This document shows positions 1-10,111 of a stretch of DNA of 64,000 bases, piece after piece. The stretch is from Isoetes taiwanensis. Lineage: Eukaryota > Streptophyta > Lycopodiopsida > Isoetales > Isoetaceae. The notes under the pieces are model-generated. The model did not search any database. It saw nothing but the letters and a program-made list of their open reading frames with translations, and was not told where the DNA came from. Both the position numbers and the translations under genes were made by a program. The stretch lies in contig JAJEKV010000012.1 of NCBI GenBank assembly GCA_021234155.1, positions 10,198,448 through 10,262,447 on the forward strand. The letters are read 5' to 3'. Numbering within the stretch: position 1 is the stretch's first letter; each line of letters opens with the position of its first letter.

Positions 1-186
1 GACAGCTTCTTCTTCATTTACACATTTAAGGAGGACGCCATCTCTGTTAACTTTACATAGAACCTTACCTATAAGTTTAAACTGTCTGCACTTTTCTTTG
101 AATCTCCTCTGTTGGCTAGGCGTGAATCCTGAGGGCAAATTCCCTTGGTGCAGGTATGTTTCAATAGGTTGTTGCCAACCTCCAAG
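1..186 (-). pseudogene. Ty3 integrase N-terminal region (partial, cut by window edge)
   Basis: Reverse-strand translation gives a stretch with Trp-Gln-Gln-Pro-Ile, Tyr-Leu, a run of basic residues, Leu-Ile-x-x-Val-Leu and finally LLKCVNEEEA. This is the segment that precedes the HHCC zinc finger in plant Ty3 integrases (family pattern: arginine-rich stretch, 'L-Y', LLRCL..EEA). The HHCC finger and catalytic core would lie beyond position 1. It follows the RNase H segment in the usual Ty3 order. Confidence 0.6.
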
Positions 187-189
187 GCC

Positions 190-438
190 TTATTCTTCTT
201 GGTTTTCCTCTAAGTGTGCTACAATAACAAAAGCATTAGTAGGCTCTGCATCTTCTTCATGGTCAATTATATAAAGTAAGTACAAACTAGGGTTTTTAAC
301 CTGGTGCAGCTCTTTCACAGAAATATCAAAGTTTTGCAACTTACATGCCCACCTTTGGATCTTTGGTTTGTTGGTGGTTTTTCCAAATAGCAGTCCTATG
401 GGATTCTGCTTCATATAGACCATAACCTTACTATTCAT
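190..438 (-). pseudogene. Ty3 gypsy RNase H C-terminal fragment
   Basis: The 82-codon open stretch contains IQRWACKLQNFDISVKELHQVKN, which corresponds to the conserved RW...LQ-FD--V end of the gypsy RNase H domain that normally runs into 'N--ADxLSR'. The final AD-LSR motif is not recognisable, so this RNase H copy appears inactive. It lies between the RT fragment and the integrase fragment as expected. There is a frame break at about 440-450 with the RT part. Confidence 0.65.
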
Positions 439-448
439 TATGCCGCTG

Positions 449-1054
449 CTAATTGATGAGGAACACTGATCCTATAGCTTTCTTGGTTACTGTAATATAG
501 ACTTCAAATGGCACATCCATGTTTGGCTTCTTGAGCAAAGTAGCCTCACATATAGAGGAAATTAAGAAGTCAAAAGATTCTTGACACTCAAATGTCCACT
601 TGACAGGGATATATTTACTTTCAGACTTAGAGAATTTGCCTATTCTAGTCAACTTAGAGATAGGGCTTATAATGTGAGCAAAATTAGGTACATACATTCT
701 AAGGAAACTGGTCATACCTATAAAACTTTTTACTTGTTTCAAATTCTTAGGGGGTACTAACCTTTTGAGGGCCTCGATCTTGTCTTGTGCAACTTGAATA
801 CCCTTGCTAGAAACTTCATGTTCCAACAGTTGCCCTTTAGAGGAAAAGAATATGCATTTCTTTGGGTTCAGGTTGACTCCAGAATCCCTGCACAAGGAAC
901 ATATTCTTGCAAGTAATGCCAAATGGTTAGTAGAGCTAGATCCTAAGCAAAGATCATCCAAGTAGGTTCTAAGCTCTTCAGCAGACATAGTCCTGAAAAT
1001 GACATCCATGGCTCTTTGAAAAGTGGTTGGAGCATTCATCAGACCAAATGGCAT
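449..1054 (-). pseudogene. Ty3 gypsy reverse transcriptase, palm to connection (frameshifted copy)
   Basis: The open stretch starts MPFGLMNAPTTFQRAMD, the RT motif preceding the catalytic loop. YLDD follows (catalytic Asp pair intact, Leu in the variable position), then a thumb segment with LGHEVS-like 'LLEHEVSSKGI' and the Ty3 connection 'VKSFIGMTSFLRMYVPNF' and 'FDFLISSICEATLL'. It is separated by frame changes from the RT N-terminus encoded just above 1208. The RT core is recognisable beyond doubt, but no single open frame spans it. Confidence 0.85.
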
Positions 1055-1207
1055 CCTCTTTATAGCATAAGTGCCCCAAGGAGTGATAAATGCACTTCCT
1101 TAATGCTGATCTGGTTGAACCCTGAAAATCCATCTAAAAAAGAATACATGTCCTTACCAGCTACAACATATAAAATTTCCTCTAAAAAAGGCAGGGGGTA
1201 GCAGTCT

Positions 1208-2518
1208 TTAATGGTGGCCTTGTTGAGATCTCGATAATCTATATAAATTCTTAATGCTCCCCCCTTTTTCTACTGGCACAATACAGGACACCCATTCAGG
1301 GTTAATAATCTCAAAGATAACACCTGCATCCATCATTTTATGCAGCTCTTCTTTGATCAAACTCATGAGGGAAGTGTTAATCCCTCTCAACTTCTGGAAA
1401 ACAGGTTTATATCCTTCTTTTATTTTTATTTCAAACTGACATATTTCCTCCTTGATACCAGTGAGTTCAGAATAGTCCCAGGCAAACACATCCTTCCTCT
1501 TTTCAAAAAACTTGGTAATTTCTTCCTCACTTTGAGTGTCAAACAAATCCCCTACAAAAAGGGTCCTTTGCTGACCATTTTTTGAGACAATTACTTCACT
1601 GGTTAAGTTTTCTTGGGTTGTGTTGATGACTAGAATAGGACAAAGCTCCTTGACCTCCTCATTATCCAGTTCATCTTCAGATATGGACCCTTCAGTTAAA
1701 TGTGACATACGAGTCTCTCTACATAAAGCATCAGCTTCACCATTTTGCTCCCTTGGTATGTGAGTGACCTGCCAAGATGTAAAATGTGCAAGCAATCCCA
1801 TAACAAGGTTTTTTTGTACCTCCATATCAGCGTGTTTGGCTTGGTATTCTCCATTAATCTGGTTACATATTACCTGAGAGTCCCCAAAAATGGAAATGTG
1901 AGAGATTTCCATAGCTTTAGCTTCCTGGAGCCCTGCAATCAGGGCCTTATATTCTGCCCCATTGGAGGTTATTTGGGGATAGATACGCCCTACCCTGGCC
2001 AAAAGTCTGCTAAAAGAATCCTTCAGTATGGCAACAGAGGCAACAATGTTTAGTTTTGTTGAAATACCACCATCAAACCATAATTGCCCAGTCTTACCTT
2101 GCTGAGTAGAAGGTGTACATTCTACAATTAGAGGAATAGCATCATATTGTCGTACTAAAGGAGCAGGTATTCTATAATATCGCAATGGTTCTTGTATTAA
2201 CAATTCTTTAATGAAATGTACCTCTTTGCTTGAATCAAGTAATGCTCCTTGATTGTACAACGTGGCCCTTTGAATACCATTGGAGACGGTGCAGATTCCT
2301 TGAGACCAAATTGGCCTGGCATCAACAGTAGCCATCCACCTCCTTCCAAGCAGGAGATCATAGATATCTGTGTCATCTCCCACATTCTCAAAGGCCACAA
2401 CAATGAAATTAGCAGCTACAGTTATTCCTTTAGTGTTGATAGAAACCTTGGTAACTACCCCAACATGAGCTATTTTGGCATTATAAAAAGACTTCAATAG
2501 GACAGAGGACTTCTCATC
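1208..2518 (-). pseudogene. Ty3 polyprotein part: protease C-terminus, extra RNase H, RT N-terminus
   Basis: This 437-codon stretch has three parts. Around residues 40-70 is a retropepsin tail (YDLLLGRRWM). Around 145-270 is a full RNase H fold with all four acidic catalytic positions: Asp in WFDGG, Glu in NGAEYKAL, Asp in FGDSQVI and Asp in NGEADAL. From about 350 is the RT N-terminus (FAWDYSELTGI, then MDAGVIFEI and VPVEKGG). The RNase H resembles the plant/archaeal type (RVT_3) rather than the gypsy type, and it sits before the RT, which is not the common order. The frame is lost after YRLSRSQ near 1208. At the other end the coding frame is broken at 2518 by the inserted MITE. Confidence 0.82.
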
Positions 2519-3124
2519 CATGGAATAATTTAAGGGCTAAACTTAGCTATTTGGCGATTTTTTAGCACATTTTCAAAAAAAAATTGGCTAAAGTAAATGG
2601 AAAAAATTGGGAAAATAATAATAATTTTAGCTTAACTTTTTTTGGGACTGCACTAACCCTGGAGCTCTTTAGCCAAATGCTAGAAAGTAAGGGGGTGAAA
2701 TTTTATATTGTTTAGCTAAACTATAGAAACTTTTAGAATGAATTTCTGGCTAGTATAGCTAACATCATTCTAGTTTATATAAAATATTATGATTAGTAGT
2801 TTAGTTTCTAGCATTATGAATTAATTTAAATCCTATACTTTGCTAGTTAGAATTATTCTAGAATGTTTTCACAAAGAAAATGACTAAAATAAGTGGAAAC
2901 AATTGGAAAAAGGTATAGTAATTTAGCTTAATATTTTTTGTTGGCCACACCATAGAAATTTTTTGAATGATGTTTGGGTTAGTTTAGCTAAACACTAGAA
3001 AGTATGAGAGGAAAAATGTGTAGAGTTTAGCTAAAACACAGAAAGTTTTGGGATTAATATCGAGCAAGTTTAGCTAAAGTCATTCTGGCTAATAAGAAAT
3101 ATGCGATTAGTAATTTATTCCCTG
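2519..3124. mobile_element. hAT-type MITE, copy 1, inserted in the gypsy protease
   Basis: The AT-rich, non-coding 606-bp element is flanked by a perfect 8-bp direct repeat TTCTCATC (2511-2518 and 3125-3132), the hallmark target-site size of hAT transposons. Its ends are inverted repeats: CATGGAATAATTTAAG on the left against CAGGGAATAAATTAC read inward from the right; the CAGGG end is typical of hAT. The interior carries many copies of TTTAGCTAAA-like motifs. It has no transposase, so it depended on an autonomous partner. It interrupts the retropepsin region, and the frame on both sides matches across the duplication, so it inserted when the host element was more intact. A second family member lies at 18815-19306. 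Confidence 0.9.
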
Positions 3125-4137
3125 TTCTCATCTACCTTGAGACCACACTTTTTCATGACATGATAAGGCATAATGTTCAAAGGAGATCCTCGATCTAGCA
3201 ATACATTTGAAAAGGTAAAACCTCCCAAAGTAGCTGAGCAACTGAATGCCCCAGGATCTTCCTCATTCTGGGCTAAAATGGAGTTAGTAGCATCAGCAAA
3301 GTTAACACATGTTACTGATTCATGAGAGGAAGTCTGTTGTAATAATCTTTTTCTATAACTAGGAGCAATTTTTAACAAAGTAAATAAATTTACATTTACC
3401 TTGGAGTTTTTAAGTAAAACATCTACTTCATCGAGACCTTGATCTTTCTTACCATACTTTTGAATTGGTGGTGGAGCTATATCTGGAGAAAGTATCTTTT
3501 CAACAGCAGTTGATGGAGGTAACGTTCTGACATCCTTGGCAGCTGGCTCACTAGACTCAACTTGTCTACTGGTATCATTCATGCTTCTGGTGTGCACCAC
3601 CATGATCTCCTCTACTTTAGGGACCTCTGTTGCTTGTATGTACCTTATAGAGGTACTTGGCTCAGTAAATCTCACAGCCAGATTTGATTCTGGTTTCTTT
3701 TCCTTTTCCTGTTTAGCAAAATATTCTTTGACAGAGCACTTGAGGTCAGTATGGCCTATCTCTTTACAGAAAGCACAGACAGGACATTCTCTTCCAAAGT
3801 GACCCTTTCTATTACATTTAGGACATACTCTCCAATAGCAAATATCTGAAGGATGTGAAGTTCTAGCACAATGAATGCATTTTGGATAAACTCTACCTGT
3901 CCTAGATGTCTTAAGCTCAGCTAATTGTTTGGTAACTTCAGCTAAAGCATCTGTTACTTTAGATAGATCTGCTTTGACCTCTGAGATCTTGGTGCCAGAC
4001 TCCTCTTCTTTAGCATTCTTCTTGTTCTTAAGTACAATATAGATAGGAACATGTGGCTCATAGGGGCCATCAGTGGCATCAGGATAAAAGGGATCATGAT
4101 GAGAGATACTGTGTTTTTCAGGCAGAATGGAACACAC
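3125..4137 (-). pseudogene. Ty3 gag C-terminus (zinc knuckles) and protease N-terminus
   Basis: The 340-codon stretch begins in a charged coiled-coil-like region (about residues 35-75, KNKKNAKEEES... LAEVTKQLAEL). A Cys/His cluster follows: CPKCNRKGHFGREC is a clear CCHC knuckle, flanked by further CxxC pairs (CIHC, CAFCKEIGH). A linker follows, then the retropepsin start LLDRGSPLNIMP at about residue 315. The catalytic triplet reads D-R-G; plant Ty3 proteases often have D-x-G-[AS] here, so it is not clearly dead. It ends at the MITE insertion. It probably encodes capsid/nucleocapsid and protease of the gypsy element. Confidence 0.8.
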
Positions 4138-5480
4138 TATTTACAAGTTGGTTGAATGGACTTGAATGCAAATTCATCCCCATTCTGCAGGAGACCAGTT
4201 ATCCAAAGTCATGTCTCTTTGTCTTCTATTTGACTCCAATTTAGCTCAAATAGGAGATACCTCCCTATTCATATCTTTTGACCCACCCAAGGATCATTAT
4301 AATCCATTTTGTACACCAGTATATTACCACAATAATATGTCGAGTCATGTTTAATCATTTTGTCTGCTTGTCTCCCACTACATAGTGATATATAGTATCA
4401 TTCAAACTTCAATCACATATGTTTTCTTCCCTTGGCAGTTTATGTTTACAAGTCATACCTCTATGGATCTGATGACTTTATAAAATATTATCTATAGCCA
4501 CCATGGCAATGTCTTTGTCAAATGTCAAACCAACGAATTGTCGTAACTATCAGTATATCTTCCTATGTCGCTCATTTTTTGTCGATTCAATAGTATTCAC
4601 ATATATCTTGATAATTGTCTTGAGTATGGATCTGATATACAGATACATTTCCACTTGTTCCTCCAAACTTTCATCATTTCTAGCCTCTTAGTTATGTACG
4701 ATTGGAATATTTAATATTCCACTCAATCATCAACCTTTGGGAAAAGTATATTAAGCTAATTATTTTATTCATATGTGGTACTATAGTTGTAGCATACCTA
4801 CCCAAGCATATCCATTTCTATATTCGCTTGTGCCTGTCTAAGTATCATCCTAAGAGCACACACATAACACTATTATTCCTATTCGACATGGAGCTACATT
4901 AGTTGGTGTAATCTTGAGTCTTCTGCCATTGCCATGCCAATTACAAAGTTAACTTCTATTATGCCGAAAAATTTTATCCTCATTTTGGTCCTAGGCTAGT
5001 CCATGGACCTTTTATATGGTTGAATCTTATTTCAGCGTAACTCACCATGGTTGTCATTTCACGTGTCATTTCAAATTTGATCACTTTGAAAATGCTATAT
5101 GTGTGACACATAATCTCACAATTGAGTAACTTCTAAGTGTCTGGACATTGTCGCATTATCTAATTCTACGGAATCATATCCATGAACTATATTAGGCTAA
5201 TTCCAGTTTGTTTTGAAACCTCTATGAATCACTATGTCGGATTTCATAGATGCGATGCGTTACAGGAGAGCAATACGTGATCCGTGGAGTTGTCCTAATA
5301 CTGAGGACATCATTATTTTTAAGGACATCATCATATCCTATCCATTATACGCCTTGTACAAGTACATGTGATGTATAATACATGTCACCATACCATTGAG
5401 TATACTGGGGTGGTACATTACATTAACCTTAGGCATATTATCTATCTATCTAACATATATATGTTCTTATGTTTGTCCCA
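4138..5480. other. No gene recognised (AT-rich)
   Basis: I see no coding signature, RNA gene or clear repeat in this stretch. Short open frames exist but have no recognisable motif. Confidence 0.5.
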
Positions 5481-5489
5481 CTCAATCCG

Positions 5490-5890
5490 ACCGTTGATCC
5501 GAGATCCTACGGTTCACGTGGCTTTGGGACGTATCGTACGGCCCAGATGGCTTGGGAGTTTGTATATAGATTATATGTAAGCGATCCTACGGTCCAGGTT
5601 GATTTGATCCTGGCCGTCGGTCCGAGATCCTACGGCTCACGTTGCTTTGGGACACATCCTACGGTGCACATGGCTTTGGGAATTATATATAATCGATCCC
5701 GTGGTCCAGATTGTTCTTGATCCTGATCGTCAATCCAGGATCTTACGGCTCACTTGGCTTAGCACATATCCTACGGTGCACATGACTTTAGGAATTATAT
5801 GTAATAGATCCTATGGCTCATGTTGCTTTAATTATTGTCACGTAATGAGATCTCGACCCTTGATCGGGTCCAAGATCCTACGGCCTACGT
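5490..5890. repeat. Tandem repeat of about 115 bp containing ATCCTACGG
   Basis: Three to four imperfect units share the blocks GATCCTACGG, GCTCACGTTGCTTTGGGAC, CATCCTACGGTGCACATGG and CTTTGGGAATTATAT. Unit length is near 115 bp. The last unit is truncated at the SINE-like element starting about 5905. Confidence 0.75.
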
Positions 5891-5904
5891 TGAATGCTCA
5901 TCCC

Positions 5905-6005
5905 TTAAGAAGGGGCTTTTAAAATTTTTATGTTGTGTGGGGGATTTGAACCCTGGTCATAAGACCCCCAACTCCCCGTTCTAACCAGTAGACCAAGCAT
6001 TAATT
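5905..6005 (-). mobile_element. tRNA-derived SINE head (fragment)
   Basis: On the minus strand an A-box-like TGGTCTACTGG (5985-5995) is followed at tRNA-like spacing by a B-box GGTTCAAATCC (5942-5952), within a sequence that can be read as a degraded tRNA. A T-rich stretch follows the body. No target duplication is obvious, so the ends are approximate. Confidence 0.5.
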
Positions 6006-6084
6006 CCATGAATAATTTATGTTTCAATATACTTAAGGGTAATATTCTAATTAAGATAAAATACAGTATAACATTCTACCTAGT

Positions 6085-6385
6085 TCAAAAGAGTTCTAGA
6101 ATGTTCTGGAAGCTCTAGAAAGTTCTAGAATCTTCTAGATTCTAGAAAATTTTAGAACATAAGAGAATCTGAGGGGAATCTAAGAAAATTCTTTCAGAAA
6201 GTTCCAAATTATTCTAATAAGTTCTAGAATGTTCTAGAATGTAGGGGAATCTATGGGAATGTAAGAGAATCTAGGGAAATACTTCCAGAAAGTTCTAGGA
6301 TATTTTGAAAGTCTCAAAATGTTCCAAAAAGTCTTAGAATGTTCTAAAAAGTTCTAGAATGTAAAGGAATCCAGGAGAATCTTTT
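6085..6385. repeat. 10-bp-periodic TTCTAGAA array (heat-shock-element-like)
   Basis: The sequence is built of a degenerate 10-mer, consensus AGTTCTAGAA/TG, repeated about 25-30 times (best at 6092-6150, 6220-6240 and 6340-6362), grading into GGGAATCTA units. Consecutive units make TTCnnGAAnnTTCnnGAA, the arrangement bound by heat-shock factors. Function is not shown; it may simply be a satellite with helical period. Confidence 0.75.
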
Positions 6386-7290
6386 CCTGGGGCAATGGTG
6401 TTGCCCTGCCTCTCAAGAGTTGCAGGTGTTGGCCTGGCTCTTGTTTTGGGGGGTAAGTCGGGGACGAATCGTGTGTCGCCACGATTCTCTAGCTGCCCGA
6501 GGAACCTCTAGACCCTGGGAAGGGGAGATGCAACCCTTCCTGCCTCGACGGACCAGGGAGATGCAACCTGGAGTAGTCCCGATGGGTGATACCATGGGAT
6601 TGCGTATCCGGAAGGCTAGAGTCATGCCAGAGCCTGATCTAGCCCATCTGCAAAGTATGCACAGGAGGGGCGGATGGAGTGGTCAACCCTAGCCATTGTC
6701 TATAGCCAGCCCCGCCATTGTTATGACTCGGTCTGCTCTATCTTGAGACCTAGCTGTCAGTCTACTTTCCCCAAGACTCTGAGCCTTGGGTAGGAGCTCC
6801 TCGTGTTTTATGGTATATGTTTATCTCTGATGTATCTCTGGATATGTGGATGTGCTACCCTTCAAGGTAGTGTGATGTATTGTTATAGCTAGTTCTGATG
6901 ATGTTTATGCTTCCGCTGTGATAGGAGCCCATAGGGGATGGGCACGCAAGACACCTTCGTGTCCCCCTCCCGCACTAGGGATACCTGGAGTGCGGGATAG
7001 ATGGAGGGCCCGTGCGGTCGGAGGACCGGATGGGGGATTTCCTACGGAGTGTACGGCCGGGCGCCGTATAGTTTGTAGGGAGCGTCACAGCGATGCATTG
7101 TTGAAGCTAACTTGTCATTTAATTTGCTGAAACTGCCATGTGGAGAAGTGTGTTGGAAGCCTTTTCTCAAATAGGAGATAAACATAGTGATGTCATTTAT
7201 CATTATATGAGAAACAAGGGTCTGAAATATGAAATGCATACTTTACAAGAAAAACAGCAAAGATAAAGGCATTATGATCCACATATGGGT
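6386..7290. other. GC-richer stretch, no gene recognised
   Basis: Base composition rises compared with the flanks (for example 6480-6700 and 6920-7080). Open frames on both strands are short and carry no motif I recognise. It may be LTR or untranslated retroelement DNA, but I see no LTR ends. Confidence 0.35.
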
Positions 7291-7309
7291 TAGGAAACTG
7301 GATTAGGAA

Positions 7310-7680
7310 AATATTTACAAGCCTAAGGGAATCTCTTAAAATCTAGGGGATCTAAGGAAATCTTCATAAAATGTAAGGGAATCTAACAAAATGTTGATGA
7401 AATCTTAGAGTATCTAGGGGAATCTTTATAGAATCTCTTTGAATCTCATATAATGTAAGGGAACCTAGGGCAATCTCATAAAATCTAAAGGGATCTAAGG
7501 GAATCTAAGGGGATCTTCATAGAATCTTGGAGAATCTACGGAAATCTTATGGAATCTAGAGGGAATATTATAAAATTTAGAGGAATATCCACGAGACCTC
7601 CAAGAGAACCTTGGTAGAATCTTAGAGAATCTATGAATTTAGAGTATTCTCAAGAGATTCTTTTAGAATGTAGGGCACGA
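7310..7680. repeat. 10-11-bp-periodic GGGAATCTAA array
   Basis: A degenerate short unit, consensus near AAGGGAATCT, recurs through the whole stretch. It is related to the end of the array at 6240-6385 and to 17580-17790. Confidence 0.7.
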
Positions 7681-7758
7681 CAAGAACTTGCAGCATAGGA
7701 TTATGCTAAAACTCGAACATGCACCGTAGGACGCATTAAATTTCTTGTTTATATATAT

Positions 7759-8123
7759 TTGTTGCTAGGTGCTAACATATATGTACGCTTCTGCAATATA
7801 GGATATCCGAGAGGAGGAATGGAGCCAGTGACACCTCCGTGGCACTTGAAGTTACGTCTTGGGTTAGGAAACGTGCTCTTGTTCAGATACAGAGGCAACT
7901 ATAAATTTTTTCACAGATACATTGAATATCCGGAGTCCATGAACTCTTACAGCATTGAGCATGCAGAATGGGTGCTCAGAGGCCAGATCATCCACACCAT
8001 CTTTTGGTGCATTGTTCGGCGTCACATGATTGGTTGCACATGCTGCAGCATGAGATTCGCCTCAAAGGTACTCAAACTTTCTTTTTTGTGCAAGAGAATC
8101 CTCCCCCCCCCGAGCCCCAATTA

Positions 8124-8124
<1 letters not shown>
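7759..8124 (+). pseudogene. Fragment of an unknown repeated coding family (copy 1)
   Basis: The region translates in part to LLVHCSASHDWLHMLQHEI followed by LKGT and FFVQE. The minus strand at about 17130-17290 encodes a similar LLVHFSTSRDRLHALQHGS, LKGT and VQED. Conservation of the protein pattern between two diverged copies argues for an old coding sequence, but frames are interrupted and I do not recognise the family. Confidence 0.4.

Positions 8125-8158
<34 letters not shown>
8101..8158. repeat. Homopolymer C and T runs
   Basis: A short C run and then an uninterrupted T run of about 32 bases. On the minus strand the T run reads as the poly(A) tail of a retroposed sequence whose 3' end is at about 8158. 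Confidence 0.8.
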
Positions 8159-8159
<1 letters not shown>

Positions 8160-9040
8160 AAGGTAAGAAAATTTTGTATTCAACAGATTGGAAGAATTAC
8201 AACATAAAGATCTCTCATGGATCAGATTTAGATTAAGTACAACGGATCCCACATAGATCTAATATTTTATCTGAAGCTCGTGTACTCATAAGCCTCTCTC
8301 AACCTCTTCCTTCATCCAACTAGTACTACAGTATGAACATCTTCGTAGTTAAACAAAGTACTACAGGAGTCAAGTGCCCATTTTCCAGATCTGCAGACAA
8401 ATCTTGAATGCTCAAAGAATCCTCTTGCAAAAATAGAGATGAAGAGGAAAGAAATGAAGAGTAACTTGAGCAATCTCCTGCACTGCTCAAAGAAGCCACC
8501 TATGCTTCAAACTATGATCATATCTACAAATCTACTTACATCTGTGAAGTCAAATAGAGATGCTGCATTGTTGGGATGTGCCAGTCAGCCAACCTGAATA
8601 AGCTAGACACACAGCCCAACCGCCAAAACTCTCCTCCAAAGTATGGTTCATGATATGGGAGCGTCGTCCTATCCACAATAAGATCCCTAGCTCGGTATTC
8701 TCAAGATCTCACAGTCTGTTAATAAACTTGCAAATACTGATCAAAGAACTCTGCTTCCTTCCAAGAAAACAACCCTAGATCTTTCCGCTAGTAGGAAAGA
8801 GCAAGAGGAAGGGAATCATACAACTGTTTAAAGAATCTGGATTAAGATAATAGATTGTTAGAAATCAAAAGAACCTGAAGCCCCTTTTTCTCAAAGCTAT
8901 GCAGAAATCTACTCCACCTTATAGACCCATGTGGCTTTTCAGTGTGTTCTTGCTTAATAAGAAAAAAGGAAAAGAAGAATTTATGCCAGGCCAGCCACTT
9001 TCGCATCTCCTGAGAAAGAGCCCTTGTAGCCTATTCCACT
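8159..9040 (-). mobile_element. Probable 3' end of a poly(A)-tailed retroelement (decayed)
   Basis: Immediately above the T run the minus strand has a 3'-UTR-like sequence ending in a poly(A) tract. No target duplication and no intact ORF is seen. The upstream limit is uncertain. A LINE tail is the simplest reading; a processed pseudogene is an alternative. Confidence 0.35.
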
Positions 9041-9950
9041 AATTAGAGATAACAAAGATTGGAGCAGCCAAAAATTCTTCCCAAGACCTTCCTTTCTTGC
9101 AAGAAACATAATGCCTCTGATGCATTAGAGCAGAAAGACCACGTTAGTGGGTTACCTGTATGCTTATAAGAAAGCCGCCCTGAAGAAACTTCAAGAAATA
9201 GATTATCTGACAATCTTGAGATGCAACAGATCTGGCAGAAACCTTTGCAAGAAACCCTGGCTAGCATCTGTAGAAGTAAAGAAAGCTCTGGAAGTGTTGC
9301 CGCAGTGCCGATTTGAGAGAAGAGGAAAGCGGCTTTCCTTCTCTCACGCCGCCTAGCCGCAGGTGCCAAGAACGACCAACGTCATTTTCCGAATTTTCCC
9401 CTCCACAATTAAGTTAACTCAACGATGTGAAGAGCTATGTAAGGTTCAAAAGGCCACGCTTATGGGTAGTATATCGGGGAGGCACAACATTCATTTCCGA
9501 CAAGTGGCCTCAAAACCCCTGGTTAGATTATGTTTAGTTGTTTTCCCCTTTTGGTTTTGATTTCCTTCCATTTTTTAATTCTTTGCCATGTTTTGTGATG
9601 AGGCTGTCCCCAAGTTCCATTTGGGCTTAGGTCGCTTGCTCTGTACCCATATCCTGGGCATAAAAGCCTACCTATATACCTACCTACCTACCTACCTACC
9701 TAGCTATTATTCCATTGAAATCAAAGACATCATCTTAACTTAGCTCTACTGTGGTATTGTCCATAAGCTCAATTAAGCTTGCCTTCTAGATGAAACCCAC
9801 TTACGCGAACTCGGTTTCACTTTTGAGCTGTTATAAAATGTCCATATCTAGCAAAATAACAAAAGGTTGCTTTTGAACTTTGATATGCTTTTAACATGGT
9901 CTTCCTTTTTTTATTAGACTCATTAGATCAGTAGATCTAGAATGGGCATA
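9041..9950. other. No gene recognised; short TACC microsatellite
   Basis: A (TACC)n tract lies at about 9664-9702. Otherwise open frames are short and without motifs. Confidence 0.4.
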
Positions 9951-9957
9951 CACTCAT

Positions 9958-10104
9958 TTTATTTTTTTTTTATTTTTTTTTTGGAAGGCAAGGTTGGTGG
10001 GAGTTGCACCCACTTACGTCTCCCACCTGATGGCAGCTACTACTGGGTTTTAAACCCTGGTGGGGGCCACCCCAACCCAAGGCCTTACCACTAAGCCCCA
10101 TCAC
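9958..10104 (-). mobile_element. tRNA-derived SINE with target duplication
   Basis: A complete short element on the minus strand. The 5' part has an A-box-like GGCTTAGTGGTAAGG (about 10083-10097), then a B-box-like GGTTTAAAACC (about 10045-10056; CpG-decayed from GGTTCGA). The 3' end is a T-rich run on the plus strand (9958-9982), that is a poly(A) tail. CACTCAT flanks it on both sides (9951-9957 and 10105-10111), a target-site duplication. Confidence 0.75.
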
Positions 10105-10111
10105 CACTCAT

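Larger units (their letters stand above)
1..4137 (-). mobile_element. Ty3/gypsy LTR retrotransposon, internal region (decayed)
   Basis: Read on the minus strand from 4137 down to 1, the order is gag zinc knuckles, retropepsin, a plant/archaeal-type RNase H, reverse transcriptase, a gypsy RNase H, and the region before the integrase zinc finger. The element runs off the left edge of the window, so one LTR and most of integrase are not visible. No LTR is recognisable above 4137; gag looks truncated there. Frameshifts separate the RT halves (around 1055-1207) and the RT and RNase H pieces, and a hAT-type MITE splits the protease. This is a dead copy. Confidence 0.88.

Noticed and set aside
3200-3215. 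Protease D-R-G-S as evidence of an inactivated active site
   Set aside because: Plant Ty3 proteases vary at the middle position of D-x-G, so the replacement alone is not proof.
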